DNA of 40,602 nucleotides from Fuerstiella sp. (GTDB taxonomy: Bacteria; Planctomycetota; Planctomycetia; Planctomycetales; Planctomycetaceae). The notes beneath the pieces were generated by a model, which made no database searches, was not told the DNA's origin, and saw nothing but the letters and a program-made list of their open reading frames with translations. Every line of letters begins with the position of its first letter. Position 1 is the stretch's first letter. The position numbers were made by a program, and so were the translations under genes. Below are positions 28,401 to 37,208 of this stretch, piece by piece. The stretch lies in NCBI GenBank assembly GCA_029247265.1, contig JAQWLN010000171.1:1-40602 (forward strand), written 5' to 3'.

Positions 28401-29698
28401 ACATCCTTGTCCTGGGAACGAAGACAATGATCGGCGTCCTGCTGCAGAGAGCGTGCCGTCAGATGCGTGGCGGGGGATGACTTCAGTCCGGGAATCGTGT
28501 GGCAACCGGCGCAGTTGGCGGCGGTCACCAGTTTTTCTCCGGCCGATACCTGTTCGGCGGCGCGGTCTGACGACGGTGAATCTTCTGTTTGGGAAGGTGC
28601 TGCGTTGCTGGTGAGAGCAGCCACCAGTTGACGCCGCTCGTCTTTCGAAAGTGCAAAGACCGGCATGCGGTGATCGGTGTTCAGAGACGCCGGATCTCGT
28701 AGCCAGCGATCGATCCAATCAGTCGTTCGTCGCTGACCGACTTTGACAAGTTCCGGACCTTCGTACGGTTCTGCCAATGGAACTGAACCTTCCGACCCGT
28801 CAGGCAACCTGTGACATGCGGCGCAACCCAGTGAATTCAACAGTTTCGTTCCGGCAGCAGCGTCATCCTCTTTCAGCTTGATGTCGTTTGTTTTCTGAGC
28901 GTCCTTTGAAATGCTGAGAAGAAACGCGGCAACGCTGTTCGCTTCTGTTTTACTCAGGCCAAAGTTGGGCATATGGCTGTTGGCCACAATCGCCTGGGGA
29001 TTCATCAATCGCTGCACCAGCGTTCCCTTTGACTGGCTTCCTTTCACTCGGTCCAGAGCGGGAGCCCTCGTTGCGACCAGCCCGGAATTGTTCTGATGAC
29101 ACGCCGCACAGCGATGGGCGTCCGCCACATCACGTCCACGTGCATCAATCCAGGCCAGTGATGGCTCATCACGATACAACACATCCGCTGGCAGCGGCTC
29201 CAGCGTGAATTTGTCCGACGACCAGAAGATCGACAGTCGTGCTCGCGGCTTGTCAGATTCTTTCGGTGTGGAATATGAGACCGCAATTTCGTGATCACCC
29301 GCTGTCAGCTCGATTGCTCTGCCGGACGCAAAGCCCCAGTGTTCAGAAGCACTCAAAACGGACTTACCGTCGATCGTGATCGACACGTCGCCCGCCAGAA
29401 AAGCGTGAAACCGATGTGTTCCCGGCAAGCGAGCCAGCAGGTTTCCGGACCAGTGTGCCGAAAACTTTCCGCGTGATAGTCGCTGATCCGGAGCTGAACT
29501 GCCCCAGTCAAAGCTCAGCGTCTTGTCCACGCGCTCGATCGTGTCACCGTCCATCGAGTATTTCGCCAATAACCCGGGCGGAAAGTCTTCGTCTTCTTCC
29601 TGCGCAATCGACAGCGACGGAACCGTGATGATCGCCATCGTGGTCACGCAAAAAACTGACGCGATCCAAAGTCGGTACTGACACCTGTCCAACAGCAT
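25448..29698 (-). CDS. PA14 / five-haem cytochrome c / propeller protein (PVC type)
   Basis: A 1416-residue exported protein, start at the ATG that gives a signal peptide (LWIASVFCVTTMAIITVPSLSIA). Domains in order: PA14-like sugar-binding domain (~40-178); five c-type haem sites CxxCH at about C197, C292, C396, C483 and C617; a linker with a c-type 'MPxF' pattern repeated (MPNFGLS, MPVFALS, MPKFRHS), giving possible Met axial ligands; then a C-terminal propeller (~1000-1330) with DTNGDGLPD and DTNGDGRAD calcium-type loops. This is the 'PVC-type' cytochrome/dehydrogenase architecture, thought to oxidise sugars and pass electrons to the haems. Substrate unknown. A terminator follows. An EamA transporter gene lies upstream, 86 bp away. 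Confidence 0.92.
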   Translation of the reverse strand: MLLDRCQYRLWIASVFCVTTMAIITVPSLSIAQEEDEDFPPGLLAKYSMDGDTIERVDKTLSFDWGSSAPDQRLSRGKFSAHWSGNLLARLPGTHRFHAFLAGDVSITIDGKSVLSASEHWGFASGRAIELTAGDHEIAVSYSTPKESDKPRARLSIFWSSDKFTLEPLPADVLYRDEPSLAWIDARGRDVADAHRCAACHQNNSGLVATRAPALDRVKGSQSKGTLVQRLMNPQAIVANSHMPNFGLSKTEANSVAAFLLSISKDAQKTNDIKLKEDDAAAGTKLLNSLGCAACHRLPDGSEGSVPLAEPYEGPELVKVGQRRTTDWIDRWLRDPASLNTDHRMPVFALSKDERRQLVAALTSNAAPSQTEDSPSSDRAAEQVSAGEKLVTAANCAGCHTIPGLKSSPATHLTARSLQQDADHCLRSQDKDVSNVRQGRRLPFFPLADVTADAVTRWFSTIERDSSLSSSDQGAVLLKRNACIACHDRNAERGLSSIAGGLQNAHPDLKGQSQGLVPPPLTAVGDKLTDDYLKKAIAGEQKARLPWLFVRMPKFRHSDEERAAIVQHLITTDRIPSEADGVRAGILAHVDLTGQAKATTDDLLLGNQLTGAGGFNCVACHSAGPFEPRNVALGTRGSDIMSMGSRIRPRFFQRWMKNPIRVVAGIEMPAIKKAMPDVLDSSLPKQIGTIWKALNDDRFTPPTVTSRFEQVVNVKPGGEPRIIRDVFTIGLDKNRQAVARAMAIGFGNGHNVLIDLDTMQVRLWTIGEFARQRTEGKSWYWDMPGTVVQRPQKKTFAHQLASLTENRTFDAVIDEDRASELLSYRILPDGVELICRSWFDTSGESAPAVSEQPHFTTTAWADPSRPLQSVVTRQTFERDSHNSAGIGWRRTVKVLDCPPGFALTATPELFMEDGQQAIDILRESGASDKASPGQLTQGQESFLAVGASLRPPNVAALKSKPIVSATAERVTSTPGFVGSRAPIDMSIMPTAMTWLPDGRMAFTSLKGHVWIAADTNGDGLPDRTTLFEEGLAAPFGILADVDSIIVAHKPEILRLRDTNGDGRADVREVIASGWGFNDNYHDWTSGLIRDPEGNMYTGLGSDYSQKGRPKSQDRWRGGVIKIDPSGIVTPLGMSMRYPMGLAMDSRGNLFATDNQGVQNTFNEINHILPGRHYGVPSVNQPTDDLNPEIPALMVPHPWTRSVNSILFLPEDYAVSGLRGHGIGCEYDSRFLIRFTLQNVNGILQGASYRFSLPGQEAGGSNFVGPICSAVAPDGAIFIGSIWDSGWEGGRNTGGITRLVPSEEGLPNGIQELTATATGFDVEFFRPVDKTAAGKAASWSVQGYTRKWGGSYATPDSGRHTLKTEKIEVLEGGRRVRISVQEFKPGYVYDVSATGPLFESSKLWPSEAHYSMKVVPQ

Positions 29699-29784
29699 GG
29701 TGAGCTCACGGGGTTGTTGTGGAATGTATTGCAATTACAGGTATTGGAACCTGGCAACGCGACGCATTCAATGCAGCAGCGCTA

Positions 29785-30729
29785 TCACGCTGCGATTGCC
29801 GTGAACACTGCCGCCGTCAGCAAGAGTGCGCCGGCCAGGCGTCTGAGCATGACGACCCTGCTTAGTGTTGCTTCGTTCGTCCCCAGCGTCCGCGCCAGCA
29901 GCCAGGCAAGCACCACTCCCCACAGTCCACGCAGCGCATACACGATATTGATTCGAGGTGCGTCGCCGAACTCCGCCAGGGCATAACACATGCTCATGGC
30001 CTGAGTGGCCATCAATAATGTGCCCGCCAGCATCCATCTTGTGGCCTTCAACTCGCGCAACCGCTTTGGTCCATCGACCTTCGGCAGAAATACCAGAGAA
30101 AGAATCCCGGCAGCACCGAACATGACCGGCAGAAAGGCATAGCTGTTCCAGCTTCCGACCCATTCCTGCAGAAATACATCGAACAATGACAGGCAAAATG
30201 CGGCACCGAGAGCAAGGATAATGGTGAGTCCGCGACGACTGGTCCTGGCATTCGCATGGGCAGGCCCACTGGACCACTGAATAAGAATGATACCAACGCA
30301 GGCCATGGCACCAGCTGCCCAAACGTTAGCCGGCACATTTATACCCGCCAGCAGAGAAGTCAGTGCCGCCACCATCAGCACTTTGACGCCGAAGACCGGT
30401 GTTGCGACGGATACATCGCCAAACTGGAAGGCCAGATAGGTAAACAGCTGACCAAGAACAAACAGCAGGCCGATCAGCGCGGCATCGCCCCATGCCTCGA
30501 CCGGAAGGACTTCACCTCGAACGATTGCCACTCCCGCCCAGAACAGAGCCAGCCAGACATTGGCGAAGAACGTGCCCGTCCAGGGGGTAACGCCGAGATC
30601 GATTGCCTGTTTCGCCAACATCATTCCCAGCACAAAAACAACGCTGGAGAACAGCGGAAACAACAGGTAGAGTGTCACGAACCGGGCTTTCAACAGTGAC
30701 GGATGGGGATGGAACGCCTTCGGCAGCAT
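29785..30729 (-). CDS. EamA/DMT-family transporter
   Basis: A 314-residue inner-membrane protein with about ten hydrophobic helices in two halves, the duplicated EamA (drug/metabolite transporter) layout. Examples are FPLFSSVVFVLGMMLAKQAI near the start, LIGLLFVLGQLFTYLAFQFG and the end RLAGALLLTAAVFTAIA. Family members export or import small metabolites; the substrate here cannot be told. It starts at ATG and is divergent from the next gene with a 34-bp gap, so the promoters overlap. Confidence 0.88.
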   Translation of the reverse strand: MLPKAFHPHPSLLKARFVTLYLLFPLFSSVVFVLGMMLAKQAIDLGVTPWTGTFFANVWLALFWAGVAIVRGEVLPVEAWGDAALIGLLFVLGQLFTYLAFQFGDVSVATPVFGVKVLMVAALTSLLAGINVPANVWAAGAMACVGIILIQWSSGPAHANARTSRRGLTIILALGAAFCLSLFDVFLQEWVGSWNSYAFLPVMFGAAGILSLVFLPKVDGPKRLRELKATRWMLAGTLLMATQAMSMCYALAEFGDAPRINIVYALRGLWGVVLAWLLARTLGTNEATLSRVVMLRRLAGALLLTAAVFTAIAA

Positions 30730-30763
30730 CGCACTCGACGAATCACCTGTCTATGATCAGGCA

Positions 30764-31666
30764 ATGAATCTCGTTATCGAAAAAAGCCTTACCGCTATTC
30801 TCTGTATTGCGGCGATCTGCTCACACTGCAACGCCGGCAACTTCGTCGAAGTCGCAGTTGTGAAAGACAAACGCATTAACGAGAGCAGCGGGCTGGCCAT
30901 CAGCTACGCGAATCCGAATGCCGTCTGGATGCACAATGATTCCGGCGACACGCCCCGCCTGTTTCTTGTCGGTCTGGACGGTGAAACTCGAGCGGTCCTT
31001 GAAATCGCACATGTCGCCGCCAACGACTGGGAAGACCTATGCTCGTTCCAGATGGATGGAGACTCATGGTTGCTGATTGGTGATGTTGGAGACAACCTTA
31101 CAAGACGCGGAAACGGCAGCGGTCATCCTGCCTGCAAGCTCTATTTGGTGAAAGAGCCCGTCATTTCTAGGGAACCCGACTCAGCGATTGGAAAACGGAG
31201 CCCCACATTCACCGCGGAAGTTTCGTCCACGATTACATTTTACTACCCCGACGGTCCGGCGAACTGCGAAGGGGTCGCTGTTGACGTGGATCGACGGGAG
31301 ATTCTTTTGCTCACCAAGAGTCTTCCTCACACGTGCGGACTTTACCGATTGCCACTGAACACCGGTGACGTTCGACAGAAAATGTTTGCCGAAAAAATCG
31401 CCCCCGTGTTTGTCCCATTTGCCACTGCGCTGGATATTTCACCCGATGGACGGACAATGGCGATCTGCACAATGTTCAACGGACTTGCAGTGACTCGAAC
31501 TCCTGATCAGACGTGGGCGGAAGCGGTTGGCAAAGCAGCAACGGCCTTCAACCTGCCGCCTCGAAAACAGGGAGAAACCATTTGCTTCGACACGACCGGC
31601 AAGTGGCTGTACGTAAACAGTGAAAGATCCGCGCAGCCTTTATGGCGTTTGACCACACCGAAGTAG
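30764..31666 (+). CDS. Secreted propeller-like protein, unknown function
   Basis: A 300-residue exported protein with a signal peptide (SLTAILCIAAICSHCNAG). The mature part has repeated strand motifs suggesting a beta-propeller: SGLAISYANPNAVWMHNDSGD, LFLVGLDGETRAVLEI, GVAVDVDRREILLLTKS, ALDISPDGRTMAICT. No catalytic motif is visible. I do not know a family name. It lies 30 bp before a Tat-exported Gfo/Idh/MocA gene on the same strand, so the two are probably co-transcribed and may act on the same extracytoplasmic substrate; that link is inference. Confidence 0.8.
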   Translation: MNLVIEKSLTAILCIAAICSHCNAGNFVEVAVVKDKRINESSGLAISYANPNAVWMHNDSGDTPRLFLVGLDGETRAVLEIAHVAANDWEDLCSFQMDGDSWLLIGDVGDNLTRRGNGSGHPACKLYLVKEPVISREPDSAIGKRSPTFTAEVSSTITFYYPDGPANCEGVAVDVDRREILLLTKSLPHTCGLYRLPLNTGDVRQKMFAEKIAPVFVPFATALDISPDGRTMAICTMFNGLAVTRTPDQTWAEAVGKAATAFNLPPRKQGETICFDTTGKWLYVNSERSAQPLWRLTTPK

Positions 31667-31696
31667 CTCACCAATTTCCAACTGGAAGATCGATCG

Positions 31697-33055
31697 ATGC
31701 CTCACAATACGACCAGCCGCAGACAGTTTCTTAAAACATCCTCGACGATCGCCGGTGCCGCATTCGTCGCGCCGACTTTTGTTCCGGCAGCCCAGGGCTC
31801 GCAGCGTCAGAGTGCAGCGGACAGGCTGAACATTGCCGTGATTGGCTGTGGAGGACGTGGCGGCAGTAATCTGAAGAATGTAGCCAATGAAAACATCGTG
31901 GCACTTTGCGACGTGAATCAGAAAAACCTCGGCCGAGCGGCCGATGCGTTTCCGCAGGCGCGAACAGAAACTGATTTTCGCCGGCTGTTTGATCAGGCAA
32001 ACGGTATCGATGCAGTCGTCGTCAGTACATGCGAACATACTCACGCCTTCGCTACGTTGCCTGCCCTGCAGATGGGCAAACACGTCTATTGTGAAAAACC
32101 ACTGACTCACAATGTGTACGAAGCCCGCGTAATTCGTGAAGCCACGCTGGCGGCCGGTGTAGCAACTCAAATGGGTACTCAGATTCATGCCGGTGAGAAC
32201 TATCGGCGGGTCGTCGAATTAATCCAGACCGGAGCGATCGGGCCGGTCCGCGAATGTCACACCTGGGTCGGCCGCGCATGGGGACGACAGTCCCGAGCTG
32301 ACTTTGAGCGAAACAAGGACCGGGTATACGTCGAAGAACGACCGGCTAAAGAAGATCCGATTCCGGAAGGCCTGGACTGGGACCTGTGGCTCGGTCCGGC
32401 GCCGCATCGGCCGTTCAACAATGTCTATTTCCCCGGACCAAACTGGTATCGCTGGTGGGACTTCGGTAACGGCACGATGTCCGATCTTGGCAGCCACTGG
32501 CTCGACCTGCCGTTCTGGGCTCTTAATCTTAAAGCACCACTGACGATCCACGCCAGCGGTCCGGAACCTCACGCGGAAATTGCTCCGGCATCCATGCAGG
32601 TGAAGTACGAATACGGTCCACGCGGTGATATGCCCGCTGTGGAAGTCAGCTGGTATCAGGGTGCCAACAAGCCGGAAATCTGGACAGCTGGCGATATTCC
32701 TCAATGGAACAGCGGCGTCCTGTTCATCGGTGACGACGGTATGCTGCTGTCCGACTACGGCAAACACATCCTGTTGCCGGAAGACAAGTTCAAGGACTTT
32801 ACTCCACCAAAACCGTATATCCAGCCATCACTGGGACATCACGCGGAATGGATTCACGCGGCGAAGACCGGAGATATGACAACCTGCAACTTTGAATACG
32901 CAGGCTGGCTGACCGAAGCGAATCACCTGGGCAATGTGGCGTTCCGCACCGGCAAGAAGTTGGAGTGGGACGCGGAAAACATGAAGGCCACCAATGCTCC
33001 TGAAGCAGACCGATTCATCCGGCGTGAGTATCGCAAAGGCTGGGAACTGGTTTAG
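31697..33055 (+). CDS. Tat-exported Gfo/Idh/MocA oxidoreductase
   Basis: A 452-residue NAD(P)-dependent oxidoreductase family member exported by the Tat system ([20 protein letters not shown], residues 7-26). The Rossmann site is [14 protein letters not shown] (~45-58). The GFO/IDH motif [12 protein letters not shown] (~131-142) contains the usual catalytic lysine. Family members oxidise sugars, inositols and amino sugars, often keeping the cofactor bound after export. The C-terminal domain is long, with a [21 protein letters not shown] block shared by planctomycete members. The ribosome site is GGAAG. It converges with the PLP enzyme gene, 3 bp between stops. Confidence 0.94.
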   Translation: MPHNTTSRRQFLKTSSTIAGAAFVAPTFVPAAQGSQRQSAADRLNIAVIGCGGRGGSNLKNVANENIVALCDVNQKNLGRAADAFPQARTETDFRRLFDQANGIDAVVVSTCEHTHAFATLPALQMGKHVYCEKPLTHNVYEARVIREATLAAGVATQMGTQIHAGENYRRVVELIQTGAIGPVRECHTWVGRAWGRQSRADFERNKDRVYVEERPAKEDPIPEGLDWDLWLGPAPHRPFNNVYFPGPNWYRWWDFGNGTMSDLGSHWLDLPFWALNLKAPLTIHASGPEPHAEIAPASMQVKYEYGPRGDMPAVEVSWYQGANKPEIWTAGDIPQWNSGVLFIGDDGMLLSDYGKHILLPEDKFKDFTPPKPYIQPSLGHHAEWIHAAKTGDMTTCNFEYAGWLTEANHLGNVAFRTGKKLEWDAENMKATNAPEADRFIRREYRKGWELV

Positions 33056-33058
33056 CAG

Positions 33059-34198
33059 TTAGCTCTCCAGCGCCTGTTTCAGGTCGGTAATCAAGTCGTC
33101 GCTGTGTTCCAGTCCCACAGAGATCCGGACCGTGTTGTCCGTGATACCGGCCGCTTTGCGCCCTTCCGGAGACATTGCCGCGTGACTCATCGTCACGGGG
33201 AATGAAATCAGGCTTTCGATGCCGCCGAGCGAAACGCCAACATCGTACAGCTTTGAATTCATGCACACATTTTCCGCGACGGTGCGTCCGTCTTTCACGT
33301 CAAAACTAAGCATGGCGCCAAAGCCGTCCTGCTGTTGCTTCGCCAGTTCATGCTGAGGATGCGATTCCAGACCCGGATAGTAGACTCGTTCCACAAGCGA
33401 GTGACTTTCCAGGAACCGGGCGATCTTCATCGCCGATTTTTGCTGAGCCTCGATACGGCAGCCCAACGTCTTGACGCCTCGCAGCACCAGCCATGCATCA
33501 AACGGTGAACATGCCAGACCAAGTGCGTTGCACAGCCATGCGGTTCGGTCCGCGATCTCTTTTTCTTTTGCTATGACGGCACCGCCCACGACGTCCGAAT
33601 GGCCGTTGATGTATTTCGTGGTCGAATGCACGATAACGTCGACGCCAAATTCCAGCGGTCTTTGAAGATAGGGCGATAAAAACGTGTTATCACAAATCGT
33701 CAATACGTCCTGTTGCTTTGCAATTTCCACAACGGCGGCCAGATCGATGACCTTCATCATGGGATTGCTGGGCGTTTCGATCCACACACCTTTCGTCGAC
33801 GACTGCATGGCGGCCGACACCGCGGACAGGTCTGTCATGTCTACAAACGTGAATGACAGTCCCTTTTCTCTGAGAAACTGATCGATCAGACGGAAGGTGC
33901 CCCCGTATACGTCTGCCGGGACGACGATGTGATCACCTGGGTTGAACAGCGACATTGCGCAGTGAACTGCAGACATGCCACTGGATGTCGTTACACATCC
34001 GACTCCACCTTCAAGGGCTGCAAGGTTTTCGTTCAGCGCGTCGCGAGTAGGATTGCCGGAGCGGGTGTAGTCATAGCCTGAGGTCGATTCCAGGTCGTTG
34101 AAATAAAACGTCGACGACGGATAGATCGGCGTGATTACGCTGTTGTACTGCTGATCCTTGTGGACCCCGGTGTGAACACATTTGGTTTCGAATTTCAT
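33059..34198 (-). CDS. Cystathionine gamma-synthase/lyase-type PLP enzyme
   Basis: A 379-residue enzyme of the Cys/Met-metabolism PLP family. Features: the phosphate-binding YDYTRSGNPTRDALNENLA (43-61), the TSSGMSAVHCAMSLFNPGD helix, the DNTFLSPYLQRPLEFGVD block, and the PLP lysine K195 in HSTTKYINGHSDVVGG. The pattern fits cystathionine gamma-synthase or gamma-lyase (transsulfuration); the two are not separable by eye, so I give no gene symbol. Length is normal. The ribosome site is weak. It is transcribed toward the Gfo/Idh gene. Confidence 0.93.
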   Translation of the reverse strand: MKFETKCVHTGVHKDQQYNSVITPIYPSSTFYFNDLESTSGYDYTRSGNPTRDALNENLAALEGGVGCVTTSSGMSAVHCAMSLFNPGDHIVVPADVYGGTFRLIDQFLREKGLSFTFVDMTDLSAVSAAMQSSTKGVWIETPSNPMMKVIDLAAVVEIAKQQDVLTICDNTFLSPYLQRPLEFGVDVIVHSTTKYINGHSDVVGGAVIAKEKEIADRTAWLCNALGLACSPFDAWLVLRGVKTLGCRIEAQQKSAMKIARFLESHSLVERVYYPGLESHPQHELAKQQQDGFGAMLSFDVKDGRTVAENVCMNSKLYDVGVSLGGIESLISFPVTMSHAAMSPEGRKAAGITDNTVRISVGLEHSDDLITDLKQALES

Positions 34199-34302
34199 AC
34201 TGATGCGGCCTGCAATGTGATCCTGTCAGGCATAGCCTGACCTGCGGAAAGGTGACTGAAATTGTCAGCCATGCGAACGTGCGCAAAAAAGCATGTGCGC
34301 AT

Positions 34303-34336
34303 ACAAAACGACGAGTGCCAAAAAGCGCTCGTCGTT
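34303..34336 (-). terminator. Intrinsic terminator after the DUF6800-like gene
   Basis: A perfect 9-bp stem, AACGACGAG (34307-34315) with CTCGTCGTT (34328-34336), around a 12-nt loop. On the minus strand it is followed by TTTTG. It lies 27 bases past the stop of the 57-residue gene and separates it from the PLP enzyme gene. Confidence 0.7.
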
Positions 34337-34363
34337 GGGTTTGTCTGAATCAGGAACGGGCTG

Positions 34364-34537
34364 TTATTCAGCCGCAGCTGCCAGCTCGACGAACGGACTC
34401 ATGCGGCGGGCTTTCGCCAGAATTTCTGCCTTTTCCGTATCCGATGTCGCTGCGGCGTATTTCACGCGCATCTTGGTCAGTTGAACTCGTCTTTTCCGAC
34501 GTCGTGCAAGTTCTCTCTGTCGCTCACATCGTCCCAT
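34364..34537 (-). CDS. 57-residue basic protein, DUF6800-like
   Basis: A small gene found by direct translation. The protein opens MGRCERQRELARRRKRRVQL, continues with a TKMRVKYAAATSDTEKAEIL stretch, and ends near RRMSPFVELAAAAE. It is very basic at the start and helical throughout. It resembles short planctomycete proteins filed as DUF6800 (name from memory), of unknown function; nucleic-acid or ribosome association is only suggested by charge. The ribosome site is weak (GAAAGAA). A clean terminator follows the stop, which supports expression as its own unit. It lies between the PLP enzyme gene and the broken comM gene, all on the minus strand. Confidence 0.75.
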   Translation of the reverse strand: MGRCERQRELARRRKRRVQLTKMRVKYAAATSDTEKAEILAKARRMSPFVELAAAAE

Positions 34538-34669
34538 TTGACTGTATTCTTTCGGTTCTCAACGTATTCCGGGCAAAATCGAAGCGGTTAGGATATCGCC
34601 ACGTCTGATTAAGTCAATTCGATCCTGAACCGGAGTTCAGGTTTTCCCGCTGGCAGGAGGCCCCGAGGC

Positions 34670-35152
34670 CTACTGTTGCCAATAGTTTCGGTCCAGCGTA
34701 CGGAAATTGATGGCTTCGCTGAGGTGTTCGGCCTGAATTTCCTCGCTGTCAACCAGATCGGCAATGGTCCGGCCGATTCGCAGTATTTTGTCGTGTGCCC
34801 GTGCAGAAAGCCCCATTTCTTCCATCGCTGCCTTCAATAATTGTTCTGCATCCTTGTTCAATTTGCAGTATTTACGGATCTCGGGAGGTTTCATCTTTCC
34901 GTTCACCCGAGTTGTCCGGCCCTGAAAACGGTCTTTCTGACGCTCCCGGGCGTAAATCACCTGTGCCCGCATCTGTTCGCTGGAAGTACCGTTCGTCGTG
35001 TCCGAAAGCTCTCGAAATGGAACAGGCGGCACTTCGATGTGGATATCGATGCGGTCCAGCAGTGGTCCGCTGATTCGGCTGAGGTAGCGTTCGACCTGCA
35101 TCGGGTTGCAGTTGCACTGCCGTTTGGGATCACCTCGAAAGCCGCAGGGGCA
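34670..35152 (-). pseudogene. comM: comM/yifB 3' fragment (Mg-chelatase-like ATPase)
   Basis: The last ~160 codons of a ComM/YifB family protein, which in other bacteria is a hexameric helicase promoting branch migration in natural transformation. It begins abruptly in the conserved CPCGFRGDPKRQC motif, followed by RYLSRISGPLLDRIDIHIEVPP (arginine-finger region) and the C-terminal Mg-chelatase helices (ARAHDKILRIGRTIADLVDS, LSEAINFRTLDR). The Walker A and B motifs, which belong upstream, are absent. The open frame extends 12 codons upstream into unrelated sequence, to a TTG at 35188. The matching first 28 codons are at 37706-37789. The gene is therefore disrupted and the product very probably inactive. 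Confidence 0.88.
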
Positions 35153-35158
35153 CAATGA

Positions 35159-35205
35159 TCTTACAGCACATTGCCAGTTTGATCGCAACTACTATAGCTG
35201 TAAGA
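35159..35205. repeat. Inverted repeat at the left junction of the comM insert
   Basis: TCTTACAGC (35159-35167) and GCTGTAAGA (35197-35205) are perfect 9-bp inverted arms around a 29-nt loop that itself has a TTGC/GCAA pairing. The element begins 6 bases inside the junction. No matching copy is seen at the right junction. It is a candidate recombination or terminator structure. Confidence 0.45.
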
Positions 35206-35572
35206 CGTTAGCCAGACACGCAATCGCTGTCAGTTCAGTTGTAAACCGTGAATTTGGTCGATTTCACAGGTCGAAACGAGCAAAAGCGGGAAAATCTCCA
35301 TCTCAAACGACGCTACTAGCTTCATTCCAACAGAACAGGGCACCGGGAACACAAGCATTTCCAACCTCTCTCAAAGGAGACCGAAATACTTTCACGTCTG
35401 TTCCTCATCTCTCCGCTTTGGGCCGCTTACTTCTTCCATGAAACGCATGACGGTCCACTCCGGGAGGAGATGAACTTCTCGACGCTGCTGATCGTTTCCG
35501 TGGTCGCTTACCTGATCCTGTGCTTCTGGGATTCCAGTCTGCCGGGCTGAGGGAATTTCGCTGGTCTACGAC

Positions 35573-36079
35573 GTGCATCATCACCGCTGTAATCAGGATG
35601 AACTCTCCGTCGAAGAGGCGACCGATCAGGCGTTGGCAACATGGAATCGAGAACCACTCTTCCACATCTCCAGTCCCATCGAAGGCTGGAAGGGGCCGAA
35701 GCCACGACGCCATCACGACTTCATCAACATCGTGGACTTCCCTGAGTGCTGGCGTGACCTTTCCTTGACCGTAGAGGTCGAAGCCAAGTCCAAGGAAGTC
35801 GCCGTTCAAAAGCTGATGAAGCAACTGGCTGAGCACTGGATTGTGTACGTCTTGCGATGTGCTGATGGCTCACTCTACACAGGCATCACGAATGATCTGG
35901 AACGCAGGCTTGAGCAACACAACGGCGGAACTGCTTCACGATACACACGCAGCCGACTGCCGGTCACGTTGGCCTATCAGGAATCGCAGACAAACCAGAG
36001 CATGGCGTTGAAACGAGAGTTGGCAATCAAGGCAATGTCACGGAAGGCGAAGGAAGTCCTGATTCAATCCGTGAAGTGA
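35573..36079 (+). CDS. Chimera: UvsE C-terminal remnant fused to GIY-YIG nuclease domain
   Basis: A 168-codon open frame from GTG. Residues 1-85 match the C-terminal third of UV-damage endonuclease UvsE: YDV-HHHRCN (the YDV precedes the start codon in frame), ATWNREPLFHISSPIEGW, HHDFINIVDF and TVEVEAKSKEVAVQKLM. The frame is closed upstream by a stop at 35513, and the rest of UvsE is missing. Residues ~88-165 are a complete GIY-YIG domain: IVYVLRCADGSLYTGITNDL, R111, H116-N117 and the Glu in ALKRELAIK. Stand-alone GIY-YIG proteins of the YhbQ type are this size. The nuclease half may still be functional if translated; the UvsE half lacks most of its TIM barrel. It lies inside the comM replacement. 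Confidence 0.75.
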   Translation: MHHHRCNQDELSVEEATDQALATWNREPLFHISSPIEGWKGPKPRRHHDFINIVDFPECWRDLSLTVEVEAKSKEVAVQKLMKQLAEHWIVYVLRCADGSLYTGITNDLERRLEQHNGGTASRYTRSRLPVTLAYQESQTNQSMALKRELAIKAMSRKAKEVLIQSVK

Positions 36080-36272
36080 CGGATACAGGATCGCATTTAT
36101 TCCGAGATTTTTTCTTCCTTCTTTTGCTCAAACCCTCCGCACTGAACGACAGGCTGCGGTGGATACTTCTGGAAGCGATTGTCGGTGGCGGCTTTGCCAC
36201 ACAAGAGGAACCGAGATCCCTTCGCCGAGACAACGTCCTTTGTGTGCGAGCAGAATTCGCACAAGCTGGTAG

Positions 36273-37085
36273 TCATTCACAGTTCTTTTGTGCTTCAGTG
36301 ATACCATCCCTGCTAATCGCATCACAGATTCCATCCCACAGTTCTTTCCGAGCAAGTAAGCAGTCAACTGCTGCTTGTTCCGCCCGCTCCCAAAGTGCAT
36401 CGTTCGAGCCGCAAAGTGACTGCACGAGTCGAGTCGCCATCGGCCCATGCTCGTCCCCATCCAGACCGATGTGCCGCAAAAGGTAATGCCGGAACTCTTC
36501 TAATTGCCCACCGGCCTCTGCATTCAGTTCGTCCACGATGCGTTGAAACACATCCGGCAGCAAATCTTCCCGTCCGTAGGTGAAGGCTGAAGCAATCGCA
36601 CTCAGGTTGCCGGTTTCGATGATCTCGAACGTCTGTTTCACAAATCGCCGAGCAGCTTCGGGGACTACTGGGGAAGCAAGTGCTGCCCGCAGGGAAACGC
36701 CCCGGCGAAGATCGGACAGGAATCCATCAATCCCAGTGGTATTGGCCCCGCATTGCTTCATCGAACGGTGATAAAGCTCAAAATGGCTGCCGAACCCACC
36801 ACGGCCATCATCGTCAGATTCCTCAGCAAGCACGATCTCGTTGATAAATCGACAAGCCTGTGGGTCAGCGGGGGGCAACCACGGAATATCCACGCAGCAA
36901 AGCCGCTGCTGCAACACCTTGAGCAACGACATAAAATCCCACACGGCAAAGACGTGGCACTCCATGAACGTCCGCAACGCTTCAAGGCGATCAATATCAC
37001 TGTAAATATGGTGAGTGAGCAAGGCTTCCCTGAAAGGGTTCAGCCGTTCTTCAATTCTGGGAATGAAGTTCAATTCTGTTCTCAT
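36273..37085 (-). CDS. DUF3050 family protein
   Basis: A 270-residue cytoplasmic protein of the DUF3050 family, which has a haem-oxygenase-like helical fold and no assigned function. Family landmarks: [20 protein letters not shown] (~37-56), [27 protein letters not shown] (~67-93), [14 protein letters not shown] (~100-113), and the late [21 protein letters not shown] block. The conserved His and Glu residues could form a metal site, as in related folds. The start is ATG. It is intact and of family length, the best-preserved gene in the comM replacement, with a small membrane gene 123 bp upstream on the same strand. Confidence 0.9.
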   Translation of the reverse strand: MRTELNFIPRIEERLNPFREALLTHHIYSDIDRLEALRTFMECHVFAVWDFMSLLKVLQQRLCCVDIPWLPPADPQACRFINEIVLAEESDDDGRGGFGSHFELYHRSMKQCGANTTGIDGFLSDLRRGVSLRAALASPVVPEAARRFVKQTFEIIETGNLSAIASAFTYGREDLLPDVFQRIVDELNAEAGGQLEEFRHYLLRHIGLDGDEHGPMATRLVQSLCGSNDALWERAEQAAVDCLLARKELWDGICDAISRDGITEAQKNCE

Positions 37086-37208
37086 TGCGCAAAAGTTCCA
37101 GTATTGCCACTGACCAATGCTGTGAGTCGAAGGGACATGTTTTTTCTAAACCGTAATCAATTTAGTCCATTAACATTTCAGCGGCACTCAGGACTGCGAT
37201 GAGAGTCT

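Noticed and set aside
35197..35215. Possible integron attC-type core near GTTAGCC
   Set aside because: The core does not fit GTTRRRY, there is no paired inverse core, and no integrase gene is visible.
35470..35550. 26-residue hydrophobic micro-frame with a GGGAGGAG run before it
   Set aside because: The purine run touches the start codon, leaving no spacing, and the region seems to be decayed UvsE sequence.
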